From NCBI GenBank assembly GCA_018268955.1, contig JAFDVO010000046.1:1-52462 (forward strand): 52,462 nucleotides of DNA, in the 5' to 3' direction. Below are positions 33,536 to 44,800 of this stretch, piece after piece (within the stretch, counting starts at the first letter, position 1; every line of letters begins with the position of its first letter). Source of the stretch: Acidobacteriota bacterium. Lineage in GTDB: Bacteria > Acidobacteriota > Vicinamibacteria > Vicinamibacterales > CAVVIG01. The notes below the pieces were generated by a model. It was not told the origin of the DNA. It did not search any database and saw nothing but the letters and a program-made list of their open reading frames with translations. Position numbers and translations under genes: made by a program.

Positions 33536-34495
33536 ATGCCTTCACTGCGCACCCGCCACATTGCGTTCGCCGCCATCCTGCTCAGCGCCCCGCTGCTGAT
33601 GGGCGCCCAGCGCATCGACGCGCCGCTGGCCCGCGCAGATGCTCACGACCGAATGGCCGCGGTCCCCACGTTCCGATCCGAATCCGAGCTGGTCGTCGTG
33701 CATGTGACGGTCCGCGACGGAGCGGCTCCGGTCGACGACCTCCCGCGCGAGGCGTTCCGACTGTTCGACAACAGTCGGCCGCAGACCGTCAGCGTCTTCG
33801 CCCACCAGGACGACCCCATCACCATCGGGCTCATCATCGACGTCAGCGGCAGCATGGAAGCCCTTCGCGCGCGGCTGTCCTACGCGGCCGCGAAGTTCGC
33901 CGACACCGGCCGGCCGGACGATGAGCTGTTTGCGATCGTCGTGGGCGACCGTCCGCACGCCGTGCTGCCGCCGGATGCGCCGTTCACCAGCGATCCCCAT
34001 ACGCTGCGCACCGCCATCGCGCGCGCGCAGCACCCGGGAGGCCTGACCGCCCTCTACGACGCCATTGCGGCAGGGCTCGAATACCTGGAACGCGGCAGTC
34101 ATGCGCGCCGTGCGCTCGTCGTGCTCAGCGACGGTCTCGACAACGCGAGCGGCATCACCTTCGAGCAGGTGATGATGCACACGCAGGCGTCAAACGCGGC
34201 GGTCCACGCCGTCGGACTTGTCGACCCCATCTCGCTCTCCCGCGATCCGGGTCACCTCAGGCGCCTTGCACGCGCCACGGGCGGCGAGGCGCACTTCCCG
34301 ACGACCAACGCGGCCGCGATCGAGGCGCTGGAGGCGATCGGGCGCGAGATCCGGAGCGCTTACGCGCTCGGCTTCGTCCCCACCGGCTCCACCCACGATG
34401 GTGCGCTGCATCGTCTCGACGTGAAGGTCCAGTCGCCAGGGGGCCGTCGGCTCCACGTGCGGGCACGTGAGGGATATCTGGCGGGGACAAGGTAG
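33536..34495 (+). CDS. secreted VWA-domain protein (VWFA-related, acidobacterial type)
   Basis: A 319-residue exported protein (signal RHIAFAAILLSAPLLMGA). Residues about 45-85 form the beta-rich lead-in typical of the acidobacterial VWFA-related family (VVVHVTVRDGAAPVDDLPREAFRLFD). The von Willebrand A domain follows, with the metal site DVSGSM, the T of GGLTALYD and LSDGLDNAS. The C-terminal part (IRSAYALGFVPTG... LHVRAREGYLAG) is also family-typical. These proteins presumably bind ligand through a divalent metal; the partner is unknown. ATG 33536 has only a weak GGTGAG ribosome site. Confidence 0.92.
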   Translation: MPSLRTRHIAFAAILLSAPLLMGAQRIDAPLARADAHDRMAAVPTFRSESELVVVHVTVRDGAAPVDDLPREAFRLFDNSRPQTVSVFAHQDDPITIGLIIDVSGSMEALRARLSYAAAKFADTGRPDDELFAIVVGDRPHAVLPPDAPFTSDPHTLRTAIARAQHPGGLTALYDAIAAGLEYLERGSHARRALVVLSDGLDNASGITFEQVMMHTQASNAAVHAVGLVDPISLSRDPGHLRRLARATGGEAHFPTTNAAAIEALEAIGREIRSAYALGFVPTGSTHDGALHRLDVKVQSPGGRRLHVRAREGYLAGTR

Positions 34496-34566
34496 AAGTC
34501 AGAAGTTCCTGGAGCCGGGCGTTAGACGTGAGGCGTGAGAAGTGAGAGGATTGAGAGTTCACGAGC
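34496..34566. repeat. intergenic degenerate heptamer repeats
   Basis: AGAAGTC-AGAAGTT, then GTTAGACGTGAGGCGTGAGAAGTGAGAGG. The units AGAAGTC and GTTAGAC are the reverse complements of those at 24120-24168, here in a different gap. The tract starts immediately after the VWA stop codon. Confidence 0.55.
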
Positions 34567-34612
34567 TCGCGCTCGTTCCTGTTTGACCTCGTCCTCATCG
34601 TCATAACGTCAC

Positions 34613-35716
<1,104 letters not shown>

Positions 35717-35792
35717 CCGCAGAGAACCGGGATCGGAGGTCCGGGGTCAGGGCCCGCGGAAGGCGGGAACGCCTGCGTCGCCGACGCACAGC

Positions 35793-37325
35793 CTAGCTGG
35801 CCGTGCGCGCAGGCGCGAGCGCGTAGATCTCCGAGAACTTCGTCGTCAGATACTGCACGTAGGGGCCGACGTCGATTCGGTCGGTCCCGACCACCTTCTT
35901 CAACGTCTCCCTCGGCGTGAACTTGCGTCCATGCTGGTGCAGGTGCTCACGCAGCCACTCCCGCAGCGCCGTGAACTCACCGTGCGCGAACTGCGCGGGC
36001 AGGTCCGGCATCGCGGCGCGTGCCTTCTCCCAGATCTGCGCCGACACGACGCTGCCGATCACGTAGGTCGGGAAATACCCGACGTAGCCGAGCGACCAGT
36101 GCACGTCCTGCAGGACGCCCTGCGCATCGTCCGGCACGTCGACCCCGAGGTAGGCCTTCATGCGCGCGTTCCAGATCTCCGGCAGATCCTCCAGGCGCAC
36201 GGTGCCGGCGAGCATCTCCTGCTCGAGCTCGAATCGGAGGATGACGTGGAGGCTGTACGTCAGTTCGTCCGCCTCGACCCGGATGAAACCCGGCTGCACC
36301 TTGTTGATGGCCCGGTAGAACGTCTCGAGGTCCACGTCGGCCATCTGCGGAAAGGCGGCCTGGAGTTCCGGCAGGAAGCACCGCCAGGCCTCGCGGCTGC
36401 GCCCGACGATGTTCTCCCAGAGACGGCTCTGTGATTCGTGGAGCCCGAGTGAGGCGCCGCGTGCGAGCGGCGTGCGCTCGAGCGACAGGCTGACACCCTG
36501 CTCGTAGAGCCCGTGCCCGCACTCATGCATGCTGCCGAACACGGAGGGCGCGATGAAGTCCGGATAGTAGCGCGTCGTCAGCCGGATGTCGGTGATGCAC
36601 GTGTTGCTGGCGAACGGGTGCGCCGTCGGGTCGAGGCGCCACTGCGCGTCGCTGAATCCGAATCGCCGCAGCACGGACAGGCAGAACGCCCGCTGCCGGT
36701 CGACAGGGAAGTCCCCGTAGAGGACGCGATCGTCCACGGCGTCGGCTCGGTTGGCGACGCGCGCGGTCAACGGCACGATCGCCGCTTTCAGCGACGAGAA
36801 GAGGCCGCGCACGTCCGCCGTCGGCATGCCCCGCTCGAAGTCGTCGAGCAGGATGTCGTACGGCTCCGCGGCCGGTGGGAAGCAGTCGATATATCGCTTC
36901 TTCAGGTCGAGCGTCTGCTGCAGGTAGGGCAGGAACCTCGCGAAGTCCTTGTTCGCCCTGGCGTCGGCCCACGCGTTGCGCGCGAGCGACGCGACACGCG
37001 TCATCTCGCCTCGCAAGGACGCGGGGACGTTCACCGCCTTCTCGTAGTCCGCGCGGGTGACACGAATCAGGCTCGCCTCGTCCGAGTCGTACGGGAGCGA
37101 CGCTTCGAACGGCCGCAGTTCGTCCAGCAGGCGACCGACCTCGGGAGCGGTGAAGAGCTCGTGTGCCATGCGCCCCATCGTGGCCATCTGCTCCGCACGT
37201 GCCGCCGCTCCGCCAGGCGGCATCATCACAGACTGATCCCAGCTCAAGAGCGCACTCACCTTCGAGAGATCGTGAATGGTGGCCAGGCGCTTCTTCAACT
37301 CCAGGTACCGTTCGTCGCTGCTCAT
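35793..37325 (-). CDS. M32 family carboxypeptidase (Taq type)
   Basis: A 510-residue cytosolic metallocarboxypeptidase. The zinc site is H267-E-C-G-H271 in MHECGHGLYEQG, with the downstream glutamate in LGLHESQSRLWEN, the M32 signature. Other family marks are LSWDQSVMMPPGGAAARAEQ near the N-terminus and DVHWSLGYVGYFPTYVIG near the C-terminus. Such enzymes trim residues from peptide C-termini. ATG 37325 is preferred; an upstream in-frame ATG at 37391 gives an unlikely leader. Convergent with ychF. Confidence 0.96.
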   Translation of the reverse strand: MSSDERYLELKKRLATIHDLSKVSALLSWDQSVMMPPGGAAARAEQMATMGRMAHELFTAPEVGRLLDELRPFEASLPYDSDEASLIRVTRADYEKAVNVPASLRGEMTRVASLARNAWADARANKDFARFLPYLQQTLDLKKRYIDCFPPAAEPYDILLDDFERGMPTADVRGLFSSLKAAIVPLTARVANRADAVDDRVLYGDFPVDRQRAFCLSVLRRFGFSDAQWRLDPTAHPFASNTCITDIRLTTRYYPDFIAPSVFGSMHECGHGLYEQGVSLSLERTPLARGASLGLHESQSRLWENIVGRSREAWRCFLPELQAAFPQMADVDLETFYRAINKVQPGFIRVEADELTYSLHVILRFELEQEMLAGTVRLEDLPEIWNARMKAYLGVDVPDDAQGVLQDVHWSLGYVGYFPTYVIGSVVSAQIWEKARAAMPDLPAQFAHGEFTALREWLREHLHQHGRKFTPRETLKKVVGTDRIDVGPYVQYLTTKFSEIYALAPARTAS

Positions 37326-37454
37326 GTCGACCGCTACTCTACCCCACCCGTGACGGCTCTCCGGGATCTCGCCGCCGGTCCCGCGCGTCATTATGTCCAG
37401 TTGATGCCTAGGACATGCACTAGACAGCCACTCATTCCCGGAGCAGACCTCATC

Positions 37455-38186
37455 ATGAACATCGTCACCCGCTCACTCGTCGTCGGCCTCGTCGCAGGGG
37501 CCGCGCTCGCCTCCACGCCGGCATCCGCACAGTCCGGTCCATGGTCCGTGTCATTCGATCTCGGTGCGCAGACCGCCCTGTCCGGCGACGTGCACGGCGC
37601 CGGCACTGGTCGCGTGCTCAACCTCCCCACTGTCGTGAACGCGAAGAGCTACGGCGACATCTACGGTCCCGGCTTCTACTGGGCCGCTGGCGTGGGCTAC
37701 AAGGTAAGGACCAACGGTGAGCTCCGCGTGCAGGGCAGCTACACCGCCAACCCCGCCGATCGCGTGCAGGTCGGCACCGTGGCCAACCTGGCGCTGTTCG
37801 CGCAGTTCGACGACTACAAGGCGTTCGGGATGGATCTCGGGTACCGCCAGTACTACGGCGCCTCGAAGCTGCGGCCCTTTGCCGGGGCCAGCGTCGGCTT
37901 CACCAGGGTCGACACGATCAACAGCACGTTCACGGTTCCGGCTGCGGGCGTGACGCTGGCCGCCGTCCCGATGAATGCCTCCTCGACGGTGCCGTCGTTC
38001 GGCCTCCAGGGCGGGGCACAGTACCACCTGAATGACCGCCTCGCCCTGCAGGCGGGCGCGGACTTCAGGTGGCACGGCAACCTGAAGCAGAACGAGGGGC
38101 TCGCCGGCACCGGGCTCGAGGGCATCAACGACAAGACCCGCCGCTGGGCACTGCCGATCACCGCCGGACTGACGCTCCGCTTCTAG
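37455..38186 (+). CDS. outer-membrane beta-barrel protein (porin family)
   Basis: A 243-residue protein with a signal peptide (SLVVGLVAGAALASTPASA) and alternating beta-strands through to a terminal aromatic residue (LPITAGLTLRF), the outer-membrane insertion signal. Strands such as GFYWAAGVGYKVRTNGELRVQGSY and AFGMDLGYRQYYGA suggest an eight- to ten-stranded barrel like OmpW or the opacity-type proteins. No ligand motif is visible. It is transcribed alone and followed by an excellent terminator. Confidence 0.85.
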   Translation: MNIVTRSLVVGLVAGAALASTPASAQSGPWSVSFDLGAQTALSGDVHGAGTGRVLNLPTVVNAKSYGDIYGPGFYWAAGVGYKVRTNGELRVQGSYTANPADRVQVGTVANLALFAQFDDYKAFGMDLGYRQYYGASKLRPFAGASVGFTRVDTINSTFTVPAAGVTLAAVPMNASSTVPSFGLQGGAQYHLNDRLALQAGADFRWHGNLKQNEGLAGTGLEGINDKTRRWALPITAGLTLRF

Positions 38187-38198
38187 TTTCTGTCCCAA

Positions 38199-38231
38199 GC
38201 ACCTCGGGCCTGGTTCCACGGCCCGAGGTGC
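38199..38231 (+). terminator. 12-bp perfect hairpin
   Basis: GCACCTCGGGCC (38199-38210) and GGCCCGAGGTGC (38220-38231) pair perfectly around a 9-base loop, 12 bases after the beta-barrel stop. No T-run is present, but position and stability fit a terminator. Confidence 0.75.
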
Positions 38232-38334
38232 CGCTCATCCCACATCGTCGCGCCATCGCACACTTTCCGCGACCGTCCACCTTCAACTCTCCGCCGCGCT
38301 GCCGATAACGGACAACACGGAGGGAGAGCTGAAC

Positions 38335-39057
38335 GTGCACGGTTGCGCAGCAACACGCCCCGCACGGGCATACGCGTCGACGGCGATGGCGCTGCTCATG
38401 GCCGCGGCCGTCGTCCGTGCGACGCCCGTTCCCGACCAGCCCCAGGCGACCGGGACCATCTCGGGCCGTGTCACGCTCACGACCCGCATGCGCGGCGTGC
38501 CGATCGCGACCAGCGCGTACGCGCCGAGAACCGTCACCCGCCAGGGCTCGCCCGGCGCCCCGGAAATGCGCAGCGTGATCGTCTACCTCAAGGATGTGAC
38601 GTTCCAGGGCACGCTGTCGGCGACACCCGCCTCGATCAGGCAGGAACAGGAATCGTTCTCGCCGCGCGTCGTGGCCGTCACCCGTGGGTCCACGGTCGAC
38701 TTTCCCAACTTCGATCCGTACTTCCACAACGTGTTCTCGCTCTCGCGGACGGCCACCTTCGATCTCGGGCGGTATCCCTCGGGACAGACGCGGACACGTC
38801 GCTTCGACAGGCCCGGGCTGGTCAAGGTCTACTGCCACATCCACTCGCAGATGAGCGCGACCATCCTGGTGCTGGACCACCCCTACTTCACGACGCCGGG
38901 CGATGACGGCTCCTTCACCCTCGCAGGTGTGCCGCCCGGTGAGTACACGCTCGTCGGCTGGCACGAACGTGTTGGCGAGCAGCTTTCGCCCGTGACGGTG
39001 CGTGCCGGTTCCACGACGGCCGCGGCGATCTCGCTCCCGGTGAACGACGCCCCATGA
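38335..39057 (+). CDS. cupredoxin-like copper protein with carboxypeptidase-regulatory-like tail
   Basis: A 240-residue exported protein starting at GTG 38335 behind a GGAGGGAGAG ribosome site. After the signal peptide comes a plastocyanin-type fold with a full type-1 copper ligand set: H131 in YFHNVFS, C167 and H170 in VYCHIHSQM, and M173. The last 50 residues (DDGSFTLAGVPPGEYTLVGWHE) are a carboxypeptidase-regulatory-like beta sandwich. Related proteins are called methylamine-utilisation or blue-copper proteins, but function is unproven. ATGA overlap with the HD-GYP gene indicates cotranslation, so it may sense copper or redox state for that regulator. Confidence 0.87.
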   Translation: MHGCAATRPARAYASTAMALLMAAAVVRATPVPDQPQATGTISGRVTLTTRMRGVPIATSAYAPRTVTRQGSPGAPEMRSVIVYLKDVTFQGTLSATPASIRQEQESFSPRVVAVTRGSTVDFPNFDPYFHNVFSLSRTATFDLGRYPSGQTRTRRFDRPGLVKVYCHIHSQMSATILVLDHPYFTTPGDDGSFTLAGVPPGEYTLVGWHERVGEQLSPVTVRAGSTTAAAISLPVNDAP

Positions 39058-40793
39058 CGCTGCGCCGGCCGCACGGTCCGCCGCGCCTGCTCGTCAAGGC
39101 GCTCGCCGTCAGCTTCGGCACCGTGGCCGTGCTGCTCGTGCTCGTGTTTCTCGGGGTCCGCATGAGCGTTCGCGACCAGGTCCGCCGGACCGTGACGCAG
39201 AACCTGGACATCAGCCAGCGCATGCTCGGTGCGCTGGAAGACCGACGGCGTCATGAGCTGCGGCTCCAGGCGGAGACCCTGGCCGAGAACCCGACACTGA
39301 AGGCTGCGCTCGACACCTGGGCAGCCGAGCGTGACGCCGCCACGGCCGACGGGGAGCGCTCACCGCTCCTCGCCACCTTGCAGCACGAACTGGACAAGCT
39401 CGCCGCCAGGGTCGAGAGCGACGCCGTGGCGCTGGCATCGCTCGACGGCGAGACGCTCGCCGTCGCCGGGCGGCTCTCCGGCGCGTGGGTGGCGGATGCG
39501 GCGGATGCACGGCTCCTGAAGACGAACGCCTCGCCAGCCGAAGACTCGCTCATTCGCGCAGGAGGCACGCTGTTCCGGGTGATCCGCGTGCCGCTGATGC
39601 TCGACGACGGTGCGGTCATCGGATGGCTCGACCTGGGCACCGCGCTCGACGACCACTACGCGCTGATGCTCGACCAAATGTCACGGCTGCGCACAGCGAT
39701 CGCCGACGGCGGCACGCTCATCGCGACGACGCTCACGCCGCGGCAGGCTGCGGATTTCCAGGTCGCCCTGCGCAGTTCGCCCCTCACATCGGAACCGATC
39801 GATCTCGCCCGGTCCTCCCATGCGTTCCGTGAGATCGGCGGTGTTGCCACGGCTCGGATCTACGCGCTCAGCTCGGTCGACGACGCCGCCGCTGCCGCCA
39901 TCGCCCGGATCAACGCGGTCCTGGCGATGCTCGCGGTCGGCGCAGTGCTCCTGGCGCTCGCCGGAAGCGTCTGGCTCGCACGTCGCCTGAGCCAGCCCAT
40001 CGAGCAGCTGTCGCGGGCGCTGGACGAGATGGCCGCCGCGCGGGACCTCAGCACGCCGCTCGCCATCACCGGGTCGAGCCGCGAGGTCGACCTGCTGACG
40101 ACCACGTTCAACCACCTGATGAAGTCGGTCAGCGACGCCGAAGCCCGGACCGAAGCGGCGTATGCCGGCGCCATCCGCGCCCTCGCCGCCGCACTCGACG
40201 CGCGCGACCCATACACGGCCGGCCACTCCGAACGGGTCAGCGTTCTCGCCGTGGCGATCGGTCGCGTCCTCCGCCTGCCCGATGAAGACCTCGAGGTCCT
40301 GCGCCTCGGCGCGCTGCTGCACGACATCGGCAAGATCGGGATTCCGGACGACGTCCTGCGGAAGCCTGGGCCGCTGACCGACGCAGAGTTCGAAGCGATC
40401 ATGGAGCACCCGGTTGTCGGGGCGCGCATCCTGCGCAGCATCCCCTTCCTGCACCCGCACATCGACATCGTCGAGCTGCACCACGAGCGGCCGGACGGCC
40501 TCGGGTACCCGAAGGGCCTGCGCGGCGACGACATCCCGATCCTCGCCCGGGTTGTCCACGTGGCCGACGCGTACGATGCGATCACGAGTGCGCGCGCGTA
40601 TCGGCAGGGTCGGTCCAGTGCGGACGCGCTGCGCGAGCTGTGGCGCTGCGCTGGCACCGAGTATCACGCCGAGATCGTGGCGGCGCTGGCGCGGGCCCTC
40701 CCGCGGCTCGAGCCGGTGACGACGCCAGCGTCGAGTGCAGGCCCAGCCGACGTGCGGCGCATGCCGTCGGCGCCGGAGGCGCTGAGTGCGTAG
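39054..40793 (+). CDS. membrane HD-GYP cyclic-di-GMP phosphodiesterase with HAMP
   Basis: A 579-residue inner-membrane sensor. Transmembrane helices at about 14-36 and 286-308 enclose a periplasmic domain of about 250 residues, probably a double-Cache or dCACHE-like fold (the VIGWLDLGTALDDHY segment). A HAMP segment follows (RRLSQPIEQLSRALDEM), then the HD-GYP domain: HSERV, the metal pair H423-D424 in LLHDIGKIGIPD, and H476-H477-E-R-P-D-G-L-G-Y-P. All metal and GYP residues are present, so it should hydrolyse cyclic di-GMP. Its start overlaps the cupredoxin stop by 4 bases and its stop overlaps the next start by 8. Confidence 0.96.
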   Translation: MTLRRPHGPPRLLVKALAVSFGTVAVLLVLVFLGVRMSVRDQVRRTVTQNLDISQRMLGALEDRRRHELRLQAETLAENPTLKAALDTWAAERDAATADGERSPLLATLQHELDKLAARVESDAVALASLDGETLAVAGRLSGAWVADAADARLLKTNASPAEDSLIRAGGTLFRVIRVPLMLDDGAVIGWLDLGTALDDHYALMLDQMSRLRTAIADGGTLIATTLTPRQAADFQVALRSSPLTSEPIDLARSSHAFREIGGVATARIYALSSVDDAAAAAIARINAVLAMLAVGAVLLALAGSVWLARRLSQPIEQLSRALDEMAAARDLSTPLAITGSSREVDLLTTTFNHLMKSVSDAEARTEAAYAGAIRALAAALDARDPYTAGHSERVSVLAVAIGRVLRLPDEDLEVLRLGALLHDIGKIGIPDDVLRKPGPLTDAEFEAIMEHPVVGARILRSIPFLHPHIDIVELHHERPDGLGYPKGLRGDDIPILARVVHVADAYDAITSARAYRQGRSSADALRELWRCAGTEYHAEIVAALARALPRLEPVTTPASSAGPADVRRMPSAPEALSA

Positions 40794-41862
40794 GTGGCTT
40801 CCCGTCCTCGCGGCGCTCACAGCGGCGATCGTCGCGTCGCCCTCGAGGGTGGACGCGCAATCGCTCTCACGGGCGAGCCTCGACAGCGTCGCCGCGGTCG
40901 ATCTGTTCAGGGGTGATGGTACGACCGGTAATCCCGGGACGAGCGTGGACATCAGCAGCACGGTGCGCCTGCGCCCGGGCTGGTCTCTGCACCTGCGCCC
41001 GTGGTTCTTCCGGTCCTCGGCAGACAACGCGTCGTGGAGCCGCGAGCTGTATCAGGCCGCCGTCCGCTACGAGCGTTCCGGGCTGGTGTCGATGCGGGTG
41101 GACGCGGGCTTCATCCCGTCACCCATCGGCCTCGGCATGCTGGACATGCGAGCCGACGTGAACCCCACGATCATGGGGCACCCCAGCTACTTCACCCCGC
41201 TGCCGCTCTTCGATACCGCCGCCCCGGCGGTGCGCGCCATCTCGGCCACATACCCGCTTGGAGCCAGCGCGACGATCTCGCGCACGCACTGGGATGCGCG
41301 GGTCGCAGCCGTGACGACCTCGCCCGCCCGCCGGTATGCCTTCAACGGCGTCCGGAATGCCCGGACATCACCGGTGGCCATCGTCGGTGGGGGCCTGACG
41401 ATCGTGCCTGGCTTCCGCGTGGGGGCCTCGTTCGCTGACGGTCGGTACGCCTCAGCCGACGAACTGCCGTCGGCCGACAGCAGCGACCGGAATCTCCGTA
41501 TGTGGACGGCCGAAGTGGAATACGCCCGCGGCTACACGAAGCTCGCCGGCGAATGGACACGGGAGCGTTTCATGCGAGACGACGCAGCAACCACGGCATC
41601 GACGTGGTTCGTCCAGGGGCTCCAAACGATGACTCCGCGCTGGTTCGCTGCGGCCCGGCTGGAGCAGATCGACGCGCCGGCCGCGGCACGGGCCGCCACC
41701 GCGTCACGCCAGACCTATCGCGTCGGCGAGTTGACGGCGGGCTATCGGCTCACGCCGGAGCTGACGCTCAGGACGAGCCTCGCGCTGGTGCGCCGTTACG
41801 GCTCCAGCGACAATGAGCGGCGCGTCGGCGTGCAGGCGGTCTGGTCGCGCCGCTGGTGGTAG
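40786..41862 (+). CDS. outer-membrane porin-like protein in the cupredoxin/HD-GYP operon
   Basis: A 358-residue protein with a signal peptide (RRWLPVLAALTAAIVASPSRVDA). It is rich in amphipathic beta-strands (LRPGWSLHLRPWFFR, LVSMRVDAGFIPSPIGLG, LRTSLALVRRYG) and ends in W-W, as outer-membrane barrels do. The GFIPSPIGLGMLD segment resembles that of long barrels such as phosphate-selective porins. GTG 40786 overlaps the HD-GYP stop by 8 bases. A link to copper or to c-di-GMP signalling rests only on the operon. Confidence 0.82.
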   Translation: MRRWLPVLAALTAAIVASPSRVDAQSLSRASLDSVAAVDLFRGDGTTGNPGTSVDISSTVRLRPGWSLHLRPWFFRSSADNASWSRELYQAAVRYERSGLVSMRVDAGFIPSPIGLGMLDMRADVNPTIMGHPSYFTPLPLFDTAAPAVRAISATYPLGASATISRTHWDARVAAVTTSPARRYAFNGVRNARTSPVAIVGGGLTIVPGFRVGASFADGRYASADELPSADSSDRNLRMWTAEVEYARGYTKLAGEWTRERFMRDDAATTASTWFVQGLQTMTPRWFAAARLEQIDAPAAARAATASRQTYRVGELTAGYRLTPELTLRTSLALVRRYGSSDNERRVGVQAVWSRRWW

Positions 41863-41880
41863 TCCGCCGGACACCGCGCC

Positions 41881-44800
41881 TCACACCTTCGCATCCGGAG
41901 CGGCGGCCGTCGGCGCGTCGAGTACGCGCCTCACCGCCGACGCGAGCCCTTCGAGCGTGAACGGCTTCTGCAGGAACGGCATCGTGGCGTCCATGGAGAT
42001 GCCGCTCTGCTGCAGCACCTCCGTGGTGTGGCCGGACATGAACAGCGTCGGCATCCCCGGCCTGAGCGCTTCGATGGCCCCCCGCAGTTGCGGCCCGTTC
42101 ATGCCGGGCATCACCACGTCCGTGAGCAGCAGGTGCAGCGGACCTGTGTGTCGTGCCACGAGGTCCAGCGCCATCGCTGCGGATTCGGCCGTGAGCACTG
42201 TGTAGCCGAGCGCGGTGAGCGCGCGGTCGGCCAGGTGCCTGAGCTGGTCCTTGTCCTCGACCAGCAGGATCGTCTCCGTGCCTCTGGCAATGCGCTCCGC
42301 CGCCCCGACCGCCGGTGCCACGCTGCTCCCGCTCGCGCGCGGGAAGTACACGTGTACGGTCGTGCCCACACCAGGCGTGCTCTCGATTTCGACGCTGCCC
42401 CCGTGCTGACGTGCGATGCCGTAAACGGTCGACAAGCCGAGGCCGGTCCCCTTGCCGATCTCCTTCGTCGTGAAGAACGGCTCGAATGCACGCTGTCGTA
42501 CCTCGTTCGACATCCCCGCACCTGTATCCGAGACCGTGAGGCGGACGTAGTCACCCGGAGTCAGGTCACGAAGGGCCGCCGTGTCTGCGCGCACCACGGA
42601 GTTGGACGTGGAGATCGTCAGCACGCCAGCGCCCCCCATCGCATCCCTTGCGTTGACTGCAAGGTTCGCCACGATCTGATCGACCTGCACCGGGTCGCCG
42701 AGCGCCGGCCAGGCTGCGGCGTCCGGTCGCCACACGAGCGTGATGTGCTCGCCGATCAGGCGGCGCAGCAGCTTCACCATCCCCTCTAGGGTCGAATTGA
42801 GATCGACGAGCGAGGCGCGGCTCGGCTGCTGTCGGGCGAAGGCGAGCAACTGCGAGGTGAGGCCCGCGGCGCGACGGGCCGCCCCGATCACCTCTTCGAT
42901 GTCACGACGCGGCTCGCTGTCACGCGGCAGCATCGCTGCCGCCAGCTCCGCGTTGCCGACGATCACGGTGAGCAAGTTGTTGAAGTCGTGCGCGACGCCT
43001 CCGGCAAGGCGTCCCACGGCATCCATCTTCTGCGCCTGCTGCAGCTGGGCCTGCAGCGCGATGCGCTCGGAGATGTCGCGCGTCACGCCGTGGACGAACC
43101 TGACCCGTCCACCGGGGCCGTCGACAAGGCGCGTGGAGATCTCGACCGGGATGCGGGTGCCGTTCTGGTGCAGCACGGCCGTCAGGTAGGTCGCCGTCCG
43201 GGCTGACTGATCGCCGCCACGCACCGCCTCGGCGCGCTGCCGGAAGGATGCAGCCACCACTGGGGCTTCCTCCGGCGCGAGCATCGAGTCGAGCCCATTG
43301 CCGGCCATCACGTCCTCCGGCGTAAGCCCCCGCTGACGCCGCACCGCCGGGCTGACGTACGTGAACCGTTCGGCCTCGAGGTCGTACTGCCAGATGTCGT
43401 CGGCGACCCCTTCCGCAAGCAGCCGGTAGCGCGCTTCACTGCGCAGCCGCTCCGCTTCCACGCGGCGGCGCTCGAGGACTGTCACGATCGCGTTGGCCGC
43501 CATCCGGATACTGGTCACATCCTGGGCATTCCACGGCCCGGGCGTATCGTGGCGGTGGAAGCCGACGGCGCCGGTCACGGTGCCGTCCTGTCCGGTGGTC
43601 GGCGTCATGAGCAGCGACCGTGCGCCCTCACGCTCCAGGAGCGCGCGTTCTTCCGCGGCCTCCGGCGGGAAGTCATCGAGGCTGTCGATCACCACGGGCT
43701 GGAGCGCCTGCAGCTGCCGCGCCTGCCACGGTCGCGACGTCAGCGGAAAGCGTCCGATCAGCCCGGCGAGGCGGGGCACCTCCTCTTTCGCCCACTCGTA
43801 GGGGATCGTCACGTGCGCCTCGAGCACCGACAGCACGAAGGCGTGATCGGCCGAGATGAACGCCGCCAGTTCCGCGAGCGCCCGCTCCACTTCCTGCTGC
43901 ACGTCCGCGTCACTGCACACCGTGAGGTGGACGAGCAACGCGCTCACCTGCTCGTCGAACGCGCGTCGGCGTTCGAGGTCCTGCAGCACGGCGCGTCGAT
44001 CGAGCACCGTCGCCATGGCATTCCCCACCAGGGTCACGCGCGTCACGTCATCGTCCGTCCAGGGTCGCGGATGACGATGCGCGTGGATGCTGACGCCGCC
44101 AATCACCTGGCCCCGCAAGGTGAGCGGCACCATCAGCCTCGTGCCAACCGCCGGCAACCCAGCCCGCGCTTCCGGGCTGTCTGACGGATACGGATGCGAC
44201 GGGTCCAGCCTGACCACCCGGCCCGCGAGCATCTCGTCCCGCAGCCACGGTCGGGTCTCCAGGTTCGCGGCGCGGAGCCGGTGCGCCTCCGGCGCCACGT
44301 CCGGATCGGACCACTCGTACACGAGGTCCAGCCGGTTGTATCCAACAGCGAAGGTGGCCAGGTGCGCGTGGTCCGCACCAAGGAACCGCGCCACATCGCC
44401 AAGCGCGTCGGTGAGGATGCGATCGAGTTCGTCCGGTCCGGCGCCGACGAAGCGGGTCAGCATCCTGATCAACAGCGCATCGAACGCGCGGCGCTCGGGC
44501 AGGAGCCGAGTGATCTGCTCGCGTTCCGTGACGTCGATGAAGGTGGTGAGCGCCCCGGCGCGAGGCCCCTCGAGCCAGACAGGACGCGAGCTGATCGACA
44601 GCCAGGTGAGAGTGCCGTCCGGCTTGCGGATCCCCATCAGCACGCCGGCGACCGCATGCCCGGTGCGGATCGTCACCATGGAGGGGTGCTCTTCGCCGGG
44701 GAACGGCGAGCCATCCTCACGAATCGCGCACCAGCGCGGGTCGTACGAGGTGCGGCCGGTGAGCTGGTCAGCGGTCAGGCCGAGGATCCGCTCCGCGCTC

